NCBI GenBank assembly: GCA_030267965.1
Contig: BRYA01000275.1
Coordinates: 1,474-12,231, forward strand
DNA length: 10,758 nucleotides
Direction of reading: 5' to 3'
Origin: Triparma columacea
Lineage: Eukaryota > Sar > Bolidophyceae > Parmales > Triparmaceae
Shown one piece after another: positions 1 through 8,563 of this stretch. The translations under genes and the position numbers were made by a program. Each line of letters opens with the position of its first letter. Positions within the stretch are counted from its first letter, which is position 1. The notes beneath the pieces are model-generated. The model searched no databases. It had not been told where the DNA came from and was given only the letters and a program-made list of their open reading frames with translations.

Positions 1-2015
1 AGCTGCACGGCTCATTTCATCCCCCCCCCCCCCCCCCCATCTCGCTAAGGCTCGTCGCTTTCGCTCCTCCCGTCTTTTCTCACCTTCCCCACCCCTTTAT
101 ATATGGCCCTCGCGGCGTCGTAGAGCCCCGGTTCCTTCCCCATGCCGTCCTCCGCGTCAGCCGCCATGGCCGCGAACATGCCCGCCTTCCTCCAGAGCCT
201 TATCCTACCCTCTGAACCCCTCACCCCCCTTATACAGATTGCGGAAGCCTCCCTGCAGACGCTAGCACGCACGGAGGAAGCCATACCAGGAATCACCGCA
301 GCCTCGTAAAGGAGGAAGCAAACCTGCCACGAGCAAAGCGGTTAGAAAGGCGCGACGAGATTGAGCTACAGTTTCATTCTCACCTTCCTCATTCTATCAA
401 AGGTCTCCTTCTCTGTAACTATTCCGCCCCCAAAGCTCCTTTTGCGAGCAACCCCAGGGCTCTCCGTCGCGGTCCTCTCCAGCCTCCTCATGCCCGTCCT
501 AAAATGAGCGATGGGTTAGAATACCCCGGTGCGTTTTGGGTTTGAAATTCGTCAGTTCTCACCTTGTCCCCTTGCTGTTCCAAGCGCCCCCCCCCCCCTC
601 CCCCCACCTTCCGCGCCTGTGGTAGAAGTCCCTCTCGGCGTAGTACCTTGCCAATGCGACTGTGAGCATCGCCCTGACTGCCGGGAATTCTTTCCCGAAC
701 CCAACGTTCGCCTCCTTGACCCAGACCTCGATCATGTCACCAAGTTGCTGCCCCTGCGACGAAGCAAAGTGTTAGAATGGATACAATCCCCACCCTCGCA
801 GTGCTTCGTTTCCCCATATACGTCCACCTCTCACCTCCTCCTCAGTGCCCGCTAGCCACTCCTCCCCCCCCCCCAGGTCCGCCATTGCCACCGCGCTAGC
901 CGCCAGCCCCGCGTAGCAGGCGGCTGCCCAGACCTTGTCCCCGTCAGCCTCGAGCGCCTTGGCGGCCTTCCCGTACATGTCGAAGGCATCGTAGGTCGCC
1001 CCACAGGAGAGGGCCAGGTCGGCGCCGGTCTTGAGCCTGCGAGTCTGCTCTGAGGATATCCCCCTGTCACCAGGGTAGCTGAGGTTGCCAATCTTGGAGT
1101 GCCTGCGGCGGCTGGACGATATCACAGAACCAAGCAGGGAGTCCCTTTGAAGGCAGCCCTCGACCCTGGCAGCGCACTGGGTTAGGAACTCCCCAACGAT
1201 GTCGTTCACACCGACTGTGAGGTGAAATTCCACCATACTTCCTCCCCCCTCTCCAGCAGTCCCGTCGGGAGGGAAGACGACCACCTCGGGCGTTTGATCG
1301 AAGGAGGGGAAGGTGGAGTCGGGGTGGAAGGAATTGAGGAGAAATATCCGACGAATGCACGAGCCCGGGAGGTGGTTCCTGCGGTGAGTGAAGGGTTGCA
1401 ATAGAATAGAGAAGGGTTAGGGTTAGGGTTGCGTTTGATGAGAATACATACTGTTTGGGGTTATGCCGTGATGCTGATTTGCTTGATGCCCAAACATTCT
1501 CACCCATTAGCCCTGTTGACGCCGGCCAGAATCATGTTGAACTCCTCCACGGCGTCCTCCATGGAACCCTGATGATCAAGAGCGTCAATCACCCCAATCA
1601 AGCCAGAGATGTTGAGGTTGGGGAATAAAGGAAGGTACTGTGTAGGAAGTTCTGGGAGGCTAAAGCGGAACGCCAAACGGGTGCAATTAGAGGAGAAAGC
1701 AAAGTTCTTCAACGGCGTCTTATCCGCCTTCCAATTCCCTGGAGGTGAGATCTGGTTGTAGGGAACGAGAACCACGGCTTTATCAGTTAGATTTATGGCT
1801 AAATCTTCGTCAAAATCTTCGTCATTTATTGAATCAGTTGGATCAGACGATAAAGACGATGTAGACACGTCAGTATCAAAGCGTGATCTTGTATAACCCT
1901 GCAATAGGGACCTTAGATTAGATATGGTTGAGTTTGATGAGGGCTTTAAAAGAGGAACTACGACGAATTGGGGAGTACCACACGTATCAAAGGACGACTG
2001 AGGTAAGAAGTCCAT
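1..2015 (-). CDS. TRS120: TRAPP complex subunit TRS120/TRAPPC9 homologue, five exons, 3' end beyond the window
   Basis: Probable TRAPPII tethering-complex subunit acting in Golgi/post-Golgi vesicle traffic. Exons read on the minus strand: 2015-1504, 1378-835, 753-563, 498-384 and 323-84. All phases agree and give 534 residues so far. Introns are 125, 81, 64 and 60 nt; all four start GTGAG, and three have CTAAC about 20 nt before the acceptor. A fifth donor at 83 (GTGAG) implies continuation to the left; a CAG at 3-5 could be its acceptor. Family resemblance: an N-terminal strand (FVVVPL, residues 17-22), a block around FAFSSNCTRLAFRF, then IGVIDALDHQGSMEDAVEEFN, VVFPPDG plus EFHLTVGVNDIV, and a TPR-like helix pair (RRLKTGADLALSCGATYDAF). 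These follow plant TRS120 in the same order. Several coding Gly runs come from poly-G tracts, so indel errors are possible. The start at 2015 fits the family N-terminus. Confidence 0.8.
21..38. repeat. Poly-C tract (18 C)
   Basis: An 18-nt homopolymer of C on the plus strand, inside the presumed fifth intron of TRS120. Similar C/G runs recur at 587-598, 864-874, 2104-2113 and 8769-8792. They are a compositional habit of this DNA and likely sites of length error in sequencing. Confidence 0.9.
1414..1430 (+). repeat. Interstitial telomere-like repeat inside TRS120 intron 1
   Basis: GGGTTAGGGTTAGGGTT is almost three copies of TTAGGG. It lies inside the first intron (1379-1503) of the minus-strand TRS120 gene. 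Read on the gene's strand it is CCCTAA repeats, so it holds two CTAAC branch-site-like sequences about 37-43 nt from the acceptor. It is internal, short and flanked by coding sequence, so it is not a chromosome end. Confidence 0.85.
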
Positions 2016-2228
2016 CGTGTGCTTGAGGATATCAAAATAATACGCAATTTACAAAATATAATTGCCGCATATAATTGCCCAGCCGAAGCAGCCCAAAGGA
2101 AAAGGGGGGGGGGATTTAATATGCAAAACAGGGGTAATTTCGCTCTATTCCGCTCATGCCCCTCGTTAATATTTCGCTCTATTTCGCTCATGCCCCTCGT
2201 TAATAAAACTTCTTTACATAAAACATCT
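2016..2228. promoter_or_regulatory. Intergenic gap: hydrolase 3' UTR and TRS120 upstream region
   Basis: AT-rich relative to its surroundings, with a 10-G tract at 2104-2113 and the 34-bp tandem duplication. Both flanking genes read leftward, so this gap should contain the hydrolase polyadenylation region and the TRS120 promoter. I see no unmistakable TATA box. The region has open frames on both strands but none resembles a protein. Confidence 0.45.
2138..2205. repeat. Two tandem copies of a 34-bp unit upstream of TRS120
   Basis: Copies 2138-2171 and 2172-2205 abut and differ at one base (C versus T after CGCTCTATT). The core of each is CGCTCATGCCCCTCGTTAAT. They lie in the 213-bp gap between the end of the hydrolase gene (2229) and the TRS120 start (2015). 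That places them in the hydrolase 3' UTR or the TRS120 promoter/5' UTR. Role unknown. Confidence 0.9.
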
Positions 2229-3625
2229 TCAGCAACGAGTGTTAACAAATTTTATTATCGCATCAAGTCCAACCACCGGTTGAGGGACATCCTCCTCCCC
2301 CCCCTTTTCCTCCCTCCTCCCCTCACTCCCTCCCTCCCCATACACTGCTGTTGCAAAGAGCGGCGAGACATGTGGCATGCCAATGAGTTCCACGACTTCT
2401 GCCGGCTGCATTTTCGACGCGAGGGCCCTGTCTTGATCTAGGAGCTCCTCTCCAGTGCCGTAGCAGAGGAACGTGTTCGGGCACGCCTCCCTGAGGACCT
2501 GAGCATCCGCGAGAACGGGCGACACCAACTCGTCGTCAAGATCTGACGCATCCGTCACGTAGTCATCAGCGAACTTTGAAACCAACTCCGGTGGGAGGTA
2601 GTCTGTGGGCGCATTGTCGGTCATGCTCGGCGAATCCATCGAGGCAGAAGTCAGGTCGCACCAAGGGCTAATCAATACCACTCCACCAGGAGGAGGAAGG
2701 CCTTTGTTTTTGAAGGCGTTTATTGCGGTTGACAGGCAAAGGTTTCCACCCGCAGAGTCTCCAGCCAAGATGACATTTGATGCTCCATAGTACTTCACGA
2801 ACTGGGCGTAAATATCCGTCATCTGGTCGACTGCCACAGGGTATTTGAAGCGAGGCGGACGCTGATAAAGAGGAACGCAGATGGGAAGGTTGGTCCGGCG
2901 GCAGAGCTCGTAAGTGATGGTTCGGTGTGTAACACAGTTGCAAAGAACAAAGGCTCCACCGTGCATGTAGAGGATGACCCTCGGAGCAGCTTCAGGGAGA
3001 GGTGGGGCTGTGTCTCTTTCCCTTCCCATACCTGAAGGAGGGGGAGAGATGGGTGGAAGGAGGGGGGGGTGAGGATGGGGAGGAGCGGGAGTGTGGGAGG
3101 GTTGGGGGTGGTCGTCTCACCCTTGGGCCAGAGCCACTCCCCACGTCCTCCGAGAGTTTCAATTGGTTGTAATGTCTCAGAGACTTGGCACCTAGAAACC
3201 CCGTTCCCCAGCCAAATCGACAGGATTGGACCAGCAATTGTAGCAAGGTCCACGATTGCCTGAAGAGTTCCGTCCCTGAAGCCCGTAGAAGCGTACGCTA
3301 CGAACCTCAGGAGGTAAATAGTAAAGTCCCAGAGTGTTCTCTTTTGAGGGCAAGACCAAGTGAAGCACTGGTACAGCGCGGACAAAAAACAAGATATCCA
3401 CCCGAAGGGGGCGAGGAGACACCGGAGGAAAGAAAGCAACCAGTTGCAACAGCAGCGACGGGGCGCATTTCCAGAGGCGAAAAAATTATCGTCAACGAGA
3501 AGATGGCTTGTGCAATCAGAGGGATTTAGATGGTAATGGGTAGTAAAGAGGGGCCGCTGTTGTTCATTAGAAATGGGTATTCCCATATACGCAGAAGCCA
3601 TGTCAGGATCCCGCAGGAAGGACAC
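2229..3625 (-). CDS. Membrane-anchored alpha/beta hydrolase of the HSL (GDXG) family, two exons
   Basis: Predicted serine esterase or lipase of the hormone-sensitive-lipase/AADAC/Say1-like group, probably facing the ER lumen or another endomembrane. Exons 3625-3121 and 3031-2229 are joined in phase across an 89-nt intron (GTGAG...TTCAG), giving 435 residues. Exon 1 carries a Cys-rich hydrophobic segment (about residues 60-90) and a second at about 100-145. Exon 2 has HGGAF (His192, oxyanion hole), GDSAGG (nucleophile Ser261), a plausible acid in LLDQD (Asp367) and GMPH (His389), so the triad looks complete. Near the C-terminus is a Gly/Glu/Arg-rich insert (about residues 400-416) from a purine-only tract, where a length error is possible. 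Starts at 3601 and 3586 are alternatives; the gene is divergent from, and overlaps, the longest version of the nuclease frame. Substrate unknown. Confidence 0.82.
3573..3586. promoter_or_regulatory. Imperfect dyad holding opposed ATG codons of two divergent genes
   Basis: ATGGGTATTCCCAT has 5-bp arms (ATGGG/CCCAT) around a 4-nt centre. Read on either strand it starts ATG and encodes Met-Gly-Ile-Pro, in frame with the nuclease (plus) and with the hydrolase (minus). At most one of these ATGs is likely to be the true start of its gene. Confidence 0.6.
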
Positions 3626-5714
3626 AGTTTTTGCCTACTGGACAATCTGCCTTTTCTTTGCCAATTCATTGGCTGCCCTGGGAATGCTTTTGAAGTGCGG
3701 GCCGGTGGTTGCCGCGGTCGCTTTAGCATCGTCAATCCCTCCTGTATCGACCTTTGTTTGTGATACCCCATCATACTATCAGTCCATCCAAGCTGTCTTG
3801 GACACCCCATCAGATGCCTCCAATCTCAAGGAAGTGCTACGTGCTCACATGTCAGAAACCCACGAGGTGATACCTTACACCAGCAACACGAAGACTGATT
3901 GTTGGGATGCTCTATCATACCTCGATGTTGACCCCTCCAACTCCTCAAGAGTCCTGCTTATTTACAGCCAGAAACCTGATGATATCACAGACGCCGGAGA
4001 CTCCGACGGCTGGAACAGGGAGCACGTTTGGCCGAAAAGCTACGGGGTAGGTTACACAGGCGCTGATACTAGTGATCTCCACTCTCTCAGGGCGGCTGAC
4101 TGGAGCGTCAACAGTGCTAGGAACAACCGCTACTTTGACGATTGCACCTCGGTGGAGGAAGGATGTACTATTCCAGCCCACAGCGAGGCCGCGGCAGATA
4201 CAGGGAAGATGAGCATCTCCGGGACGACTGGCATATTTATGCCACCCGCGAGTGTTAGGGGAGACCTGGCGAGGAGCTTGTTTTACATGGCCACACGGTA
4301 CGACGGGAGCGAGGCCAACACGGAAGATCTTACGCTCTCCAACTGTCCATGCGACACGACGTTTAAGTTAGGGATGCTAAGCACGCTACTGGAGTGGCAT
4401 GCAGCCGACCCACCCTCTGCTGAGGAGGTGGCCAGAAATGGACTTGTGTGCTCGGATTTTCAGGGGAACAGAAACGTGTACATAGACTATCCAGACTTGG
4501 TATCTATCACTTTTACTAGTGACGACGGTTCCTCGTGCCCAACCTGCCCCGAACCCGTTTCTGAGGACGATAGCTCCGACAATGACTTCTTTGTGGAGTC
4601 CCCTGTCCACCTTGACCTGGGGGACCTTGCGATTGTCGGATACAATGCGGACGCCCCCAAGTCGGTGCAGCTCCTTGCGCTGACAGATATACCATCCGGG
4701 GCTAGCTTCTACCTGACTGACAACGGCTTCCTCGGAAATTCATTCAGAGGCGGGGAGGGAACGCTGAAGTTCACTGCCGCCGTAGATATAGTGGCAGGAA
4801 CAACTTTATCATGGGTCTCTGATGACCCTTCAGCAGCAGCGAGCGAGGTTGGAGCGTGGGAGGAGCATGGCAGCTTTGTCCTATCAGCAAGCGGTGATCA
4901 ACTGTATATATTCACGCTAATGAGCTCAATGAACCATAACCACGTTTTTGCCCTCCAGTATAGAGCAGCAGCATTCGACGATCCAATGACTGCGGGAGTG
5001 GACGACAGCTCGACAAAGGGGGCTCTACCTTTGTCTCTGGCATCGGGGAACTTCGCAGTTGCGCTCACCCACCACGATAACAGTAGGTGGGAGGGGGGGG
5101 AGGGAGTGACGGGGAGGGTGAAGGCGGACTTTCTTGCGTCAATTGTCGACAAATCGACATGGTCTGGGGATGATGCCTCAGCTTTTACGTTCTCCACCCA
5201 GGTGGCGGCTTACTCCGTCAGTAGCCCCACGGCCAGTGCTAGTGCGAGCCCCACTATGAGTCCTACTGCGATTCCCACAGCTAGTCCTACGGCATCGCCT
5301 ACTGCTAGTCCTACTGCCTCACCTACTGCATCGCCTACTGCTAGTTCTACGGCATCACCTACTGCATCGCCTACGGCATCGCCTACTGCATCTCCTACTG
5401 CTAGTCCTACGACATCGCCTACGGCAAGCCGTACCGCCACTTCGGCACCCTCTGCAGTGCCCACTCCTTTTCCATCCCAAGTGCTAACACCATCGCCGAC
5501 GCGATCGCCAATGCCTGTGCAGGCGCCTACGCCTACACCTACGATAATTGAATCGACAGGAAATGTAACGAATATAACAACAACAACAAATGCGACAATA
5601 AATGCGAACGACGACAGCATACTCATCCTCGGTGATGGGATACGATTGCGTCCTCCCCCTTATGGGTCCCTCTTGGTATTTTTCATAGCTCAACTATTTT
5701 ATGTTTATGTGTAA
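3573..5714 (+). CDS. Secreted endonuclease I with C-terminal beta domain, SPTA mucin-like stalk and hydrophobic tail
   Basis: Likely extracellular or surface DNase/RNase of the endonuclease I (EndA/NucM) family, possibly for nucleotide scavenging. No intron is seen; 713 residues from the first ATG. Residues 65-315 hold the nuclease fold: [10 protein letters not shown] (catalytic His151), [59 protein letters not shown] and FQGNRN, all in family order. Residues 345-548 form a beta-rich module ([32 protein letters not shown]) of the kind attached to secreted bacterial nucleases. Residues 550-630 are SPTA repeats. Then come NxT sequons (NVT, NIT, NAT) and a final hydrophobic stretch (about 699-713), which suggests a GPI-type or membrane anchor. 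The start is uncertain: ATGs at 3573, 3600 and 3684 all precede hydrophobic leaders. The 3684 start gives a compact signal peptide ([17 protein letters not shown]) and avoids overlap with the hydrolase. Confidence 0.85.
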   Translation: MGIPIYAEAMSGSRRKDTVFAYWTICLFFANSLAALGMLLKCGPVVAAVALASSIPPVSTFVCDTPSYYQSIQAVLDTPSDASNLKEVLRAHMSETHEVIPYTSNTKTDCWDALSYLDVDPSNSSRVLLIYSQKPDDITDAGDSDGWNREHVWPKSYGVGYTGADTSDLHSLRAADWSVNSARNNRYFDDCTSVEEGCTIPAHSEAAADTGKMSISGTTGIFMPPASVRGDLARSLFYMATRYDGSEANTEDLTLSNCPCDTTFKLGMLSTLLEWHAADPPSAEEVARNGLVCSDFQGNRNVYIDYPDLVSITFTSDDGSSCPTCPEPVSEDDSSDNDFFVESPVHLDLGDLAIVGYNADAPKSVQLLALTDIPSGASFYLTDNGFLGNSFRGGEGTLKFTAAVDIVAGTTLSWVSDDPSAAASEVGAWEEHGSFVLSASGDQLYIFTLMSSMNHNHVFALQYRAAAFDDPMTAGVDDSSTKGALPLSLASGNFAVALTHHDNSRWEGGEGVTGRVKADFLASIVDKSTWSGDDASAFTFSTQVAAYSVSSPTASASASPTMSPTAIPTASPTASPTASPTASPTASPTASSTASPTASPTASPTASPTASPTTSPTASRTATSAPSAVPTPFPSQVLTPSPTRSPMPVQAPTPTPTIIESTGNVTNITTTTNATINANDDSILILGDGIRLRPPPYGSLLVFFIAQLFYVYV
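5223..5444 (+). repeat. 12-bp coding minisatellite (Ser-Pro-Thr-Ala units)
   Basis: A run of 12-nt units, typically AGTCCTACTGCC or TCGCCTACTGCA, encodes about 14 near-consecutive SPTA tetrapeptides plus flanking variants (SSTA, SPTT, SRTA). Codon choice varies between units (AGT/TCG/TCA/TCT for Ser). The repeat is therefore held at protein level more than at DNA level. Such Ser/Thr/Pro stretches usually form extended O-glycosylated stalks. Confidence 0.9.
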
Positions 5715-5773
5715 CATAATTTGATTAATTTGATTCCTCTTAATACCCTAGAACACTTGAGAAGAGTGTCATC
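5715..5773. other. Convergent 3' junction between nuclease and Ntn hydrolase genes
   Basis: Only 59 bp separate the two stop codons, so the 3' UTRs probably overlap. The stretch is AT-rich (TTTGATTAATTTGATT). No canonical AATAAA is present on either strand. Confidence 0.5.
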
Positions 5774-7090
5774 TCATAGTGTTGGAGCCTCGGTTGAAAA
5801 CAGTTCGGCAATGTCGAGCTTCGTGTACTGCCTTTCGTAGGCCATGCTTCCAGCATCGTCATCATCATCATCAGACCTCTTGGCAAAACTCAAGTACGCG
5901 GCGTCGTCGGCGAGGTCATAAATTGCGATGTGGAGATTTCCTGTCTGCGTTCGTGCAATGGCATCTCTCACGGCGACTTCCGCGTCAATCTGTCCCCAAT
6001 TTTCTAGGAGGCGGTCGTGCAGGACTTCAGAGTAGTTAGGACAGAGCCAGTCCATTCCGAAGTAAACAACGTCCTCAATCGGGGCGTGCCAGGTATCGTT
6101 CACTGGCTGGAGGTTATCGCTGGTGATGAAATTTGCAACGCTGTTGCTGTACTGCACCGAGTTAAACTCTCCCGTCTTTGCATCTCCAACCCCGAGGATG
6201 AGATTGCAAGTCCTTGGAGCTTCCGATATCCTCTTGTTGGCGTCCTCAAAGTGAGAGTCCTTCTCAAGAATATCGCGGAGGAGATTAACAAAGGGGATGC
6301 CGTGGCGAGACTCTTCACCGAAGGAATCGTCGGGGTAAGTCACGCCAATCTCGCTAATTGCGAGCTGCTGGCTGTTGAAACCAGTAACCGACCCGATGAA
6401 GCCAGACCAGGCAATGTTGGTCCAGCTTACGCGGTCGGAACTGTCATCATTATGGTAAACTATGATGTTGACGTTGTCCTTGAAGGGGCCGTCGACGTCC
6501 CAATCGAGAGCCCGAAGCTGCAGGAGATTTCCAGATTTCGTGGCATCATCGCTCGCCCCGAACATACTGCAGTGCCCTTTGGTGGCTTCAGGAAGCATGT
6601 GGATCCTCCTCATCAAATCATAGGATGTCCCAGAGCCATCGCTGACTCCACGAAGCTCTTCCCAGAATGCCGGGTCAACATAGTCGAAGGTTGCGTTATA
6701 GGTCCAGTCTAAGGCACCATCGAGCCCCTTTTCGACAGCCATCTCAAGGAACCAGGAGGGGAGGCCAAGCTTGTTGGGGAGAGACCCAATAACTTGGTCT
6801 CCCAGGTACTTGTACGTTGTCTCGAAGAATCCAGCGATATCTTCCGATAGCAACTGACCATGAGCTAACCCTTGTTCGTAAGGCGATCCCCACAAGTGGG
6901 AGATTGTAAATTGATTGGAATTATCGGAAGACGATTGCAACAGGCCATTTTTTACTGACTTCACGATGACAGGTTGAGATTTTTTTATGGGGATGTTGTT
7001 TTCCGGAGCATCAGGGGACGGAGAACCGTTACAATACGCCGCGAAAGCTGACGGGGCAAGAAGGGAGATGAACAGCAGCAACACCTTCAT
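5774..7090 (-). CDS. Secreted Ntn-type amidohydrolase, C45/dcd1-like, with N-terminal signal peptide
   Basis: Single-exon protein of 438 residues. The start at 7090 gives a textbook signal peptide (MKVLLLFISLLAPSAFA, cleavage near 17); the frame stays open upstream, but that part overlaps the neighbouring gene. The body resembles the family grouping Dictyostelium dcd1 proteins with isopenicillin-N acyltransferase-like (peptidase C45) enzymes. I recognise GSPYEQGLAHGQLL (68-81), GVSDGSGTSYDLMRRIHMLPEA (148-169), GHCSMFGA with candidate nucleophile Cys174, LLQLRALDWD (189-198), WSGFIGSVTGFNS and HGIPFVNLLRDIL. By family analogy the enzyme is made as a precursor, cut before Cys174, and hydrolyses or transfers amide-linked acyl groups, likely in a lysosome or outside the cell. 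N-glycosylation sequons are present. A six-Asp tract lies near the C-terminus. Substrate cannot be told; phospholipase B-like or acid-ceramidase-like activity are alternatives. Confidence 0.75.
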   Translation of the reverse strand: MKVLLLFISLLAPSAFAAYCNGSPSPDAPENNIPIKKSQPVIVKSVKNGLLQSSSDNSNQFTISHLWGSPYEQGLAHGQLLSEDIAGFFETTYKYLGDQVIGSLPNKLGLPSWFLEMAVEKGLDGALDWTYNATFDYVDPAFWEELRGVSDGSGTSYDLMRRIHMLPEATKGHCSMFGASDDATKSGNLLQLRALDWDVDGPFKDNVNIIVYHNDDSSDRVSWTNIAWSGFIGSVTGFNSQQLAISEIGVTYPDDSFGEESRHGIPFVNLLRDILEKDSHFEDANKRISEAPRTCNLILGVGDAKTGEFNSVQYSNSVANFITSDNLQPVNDTWHAPIEDVVYFGMDWLCPNYSEVLHDRLLENWGQIDAEVAVRDAIARTQTGNLHIAIYDLADDAAYLSFAKRSDDDDDDAGSMAYERQYTKLDIAELFSTEAPTL

Positions 7091-7143
7091 TTTTAGTCGA
7101 AAAATAAATAGAGAACAAAGAGAAGGGTTTTTGAAACATGCGC
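7091..7143. promoter_or_regulatory. 53-bp gap between two minus-strand genes
   Basis: It lies between the ankyrin/FN3 stop (7144) and the Ntn hydrolase ATG (7090). It contains AT-rich TTTTTAGTCGAAAAATAAA next to the start codon. The Ntn hydrolase promoter must be here or inside the upstream gene. Confidence 0.35.
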
Positions 7144-8489
7144 CTAAAGGACGCTCGCCTTTCGTCTTGCCTTCCTTTCCGCCGCCTCCTTGGCCTGCCT
7201 CTCCTCCTCCGACATTTCCGAGTCCTTTTTTTCTTTCTCCTCCTTGGTGGTGAGAAGGGGGGTTAGAACAGTCGAGAAGGTTCCTCACTAACTCCACCTG
7301 TCGACAGACTATCTCAAGATATCCTCCCGGCCATCTTCTGACTGACCCCCTACTGGCCTCCGACCTACGCCAAACTCACCTCCTCATCTTCACCAACCTC
7401 CCTCTTCGCATTGGGTGTTGACACAGTAACGAGCTCACAGAAGTCCGACCACCCTGCAATGTTTTTTGCCCTTATTTGAACCTCGTATGTGGTCCCGGCG
7501 GCCAGGCCGGTGATCATCTTGTGGGTCGCCTGCGTTCGCTCCGTTCGCCACTCAGGGGACTGGGTTTTGTTTTTTGGGAGGGGGTTGGGGGATGAGGCGG
7601 GAACGGGGGGCGGTGATAGTTGAAAAACTGTTTCGCATCGTCTCTAATCATGAGCGGTGTGCGGCATTATTACCAGATCATATACATCGCATCACATGCA
7701 TAAACTTGTCTCCCCTCTCCTTTCCTCTTCCTTCTCACCTTCATCGCTCGAATTCTAACCTCGTACTGCGTCTTAGGAGGAAGCCAGTAGGACTTGTAGG
7801 TAACTGAAACCTTGCATCTTACTACAGTCTCCGACACCCTCTTGGCCCTCTTCATCATTGGACCGTCTGGATCCTCAGGATTCACAACCTCTTCGTATAC
7901 AGTCTTGAGGTGATCCTCGTAGCCAATCTTTGCAAAGAGGGTGGGCTTGATCGGAGGCTGGGGGGGCAGCCTATCGGCCTTAAGAAGGTCGTCTATCGTC
8001 TTGGCCTGCTCCTGCTTGTACGTGCAAACTCCAATAACATCCTGCGCAGTCTGCTTGCTGTAGCATACCGCATCAGGATCGACGCCATTCGCCAGAAGCC
8101 ATCGCACAACCTTATCCGAACAGTAAGCACTAGCAACATACAGGGCAGTAGCGTCGCCAAACTCGTACCACCTAAGGCTGTCCCATTGAAGCTCCCACTC
8201 CTTCATGCCCGAAGTGAAGTGCTCATGGATTGCAGAAGGATGGCTGCTACAAACCTGCTTCACGAGATCTATATCATTATCTCTAACGCCACGGAACAAC
8301 ATTATCCTCCAAGACGCACCAAAGGTGCCCTATTTGGGAGGGTTAGGAAAAGGGGTTGGGGGGGGGCATGAGATTATTTTTGATGTCACGAGCGGAGGGC
8401 GGTTAAAGGTTTACCTCAGCCTCAAGGGCGTCCTTCCCCTCCTGCTCCGTCTTGCTTATAACCACTTCATCCTCTATTACTTTGGGCAT
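7144..8489 (-). CDS. Ankyrin-repeat plus fibronectin type III protein, four exons
   Basis: No signal peptide is seen, so probably a cytosolic protein-interaction or scaffold protein. Exons on the minus strand: 8489-8415, 8329-7739, 7559-7380 and 7242-7144. All junctions are phase 0, giving 314 residues. Introns are 85, 179 and 137 nt with donors GTAAA, GTGAG and GTGAG. CTAAC precedes the first and third acceptors (CCTAACCCTCCCAAATAG and TTCTAACC...CCAAG). Residues 33-140 contain ankyrin-type sequence (MLFRGVRDNDIDLVKQV, then DATALYVASAYCSDKVVRWLLANGVDPD). Residues 150-271 look like a fibronectin III fold; the clearest part is LAAGTTYEVQIRAKNIAGWSDF, preceded by a similar KTQYEVRIRA. The C-terminus is a charged Glu/Lys/Arg helix (EEERQAKEAAERKARRK). 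The stop lies 53 bp before the Ntn hydrolase start. FANK1-like proteins use the same two domains in the other order. Partner unknown. Confidence 0.75.
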
Positions 8490-8563
8490 CAGGGTCAAGA
8501 AATTTGAAGCAGGTCAAGGTGGAGGAGGTTGGGATAATAATGGATTAAGGAAAAGCTCTCATC
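8490..8563. promoter_or_regulatory. 74-bp divergent promoter region
   Basis: It separates the ankyrin/FN3 ATG (8489, minus) from the deacetylase ATG (8564, plus). The plus strand holds GGTGGAGGAGGTTGGGATAATAATGG. No clear TATA box. It is probably a shared bidirectional promoter, by position alone. Confidence 0.4.

Noticed and set aside
1414..1430. Chromosome end or telomere
   Set aside because: There are fewer than three repeats, inside an intron with coding exons on both sides.
5210..5626. 138-codon minus frame of Ala-Val-Gly-Asp repeats
   Set aside because: It is the reverse complement of the SPTA minisatellite of the nuclease; repetitive DNA keeps other frames open.
5753..5769. Hairpin terminator between the convergent genes
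   Set aside because: The stem ACACT/AGTGT is only 5 bp with a 7-nt loop, and the organism appears eukaryotic, where such terminators are not expected.
6017..6712. 231-codon plus frame opposite the Ntn hydrolase
   Set aside because: The minus strand here has a signal peptide and conserved family motifs; the plus frame has none.
7091..7297. N-terminal extension of the Ntn hydrolase to 7297
   Set aside because: The extra residues are low-complexity Gly/Lys-rich and overlap the last exon and third intron of the ankyrin/FN3 gene; the internal Met at 7090 gives a clear signal peptide.
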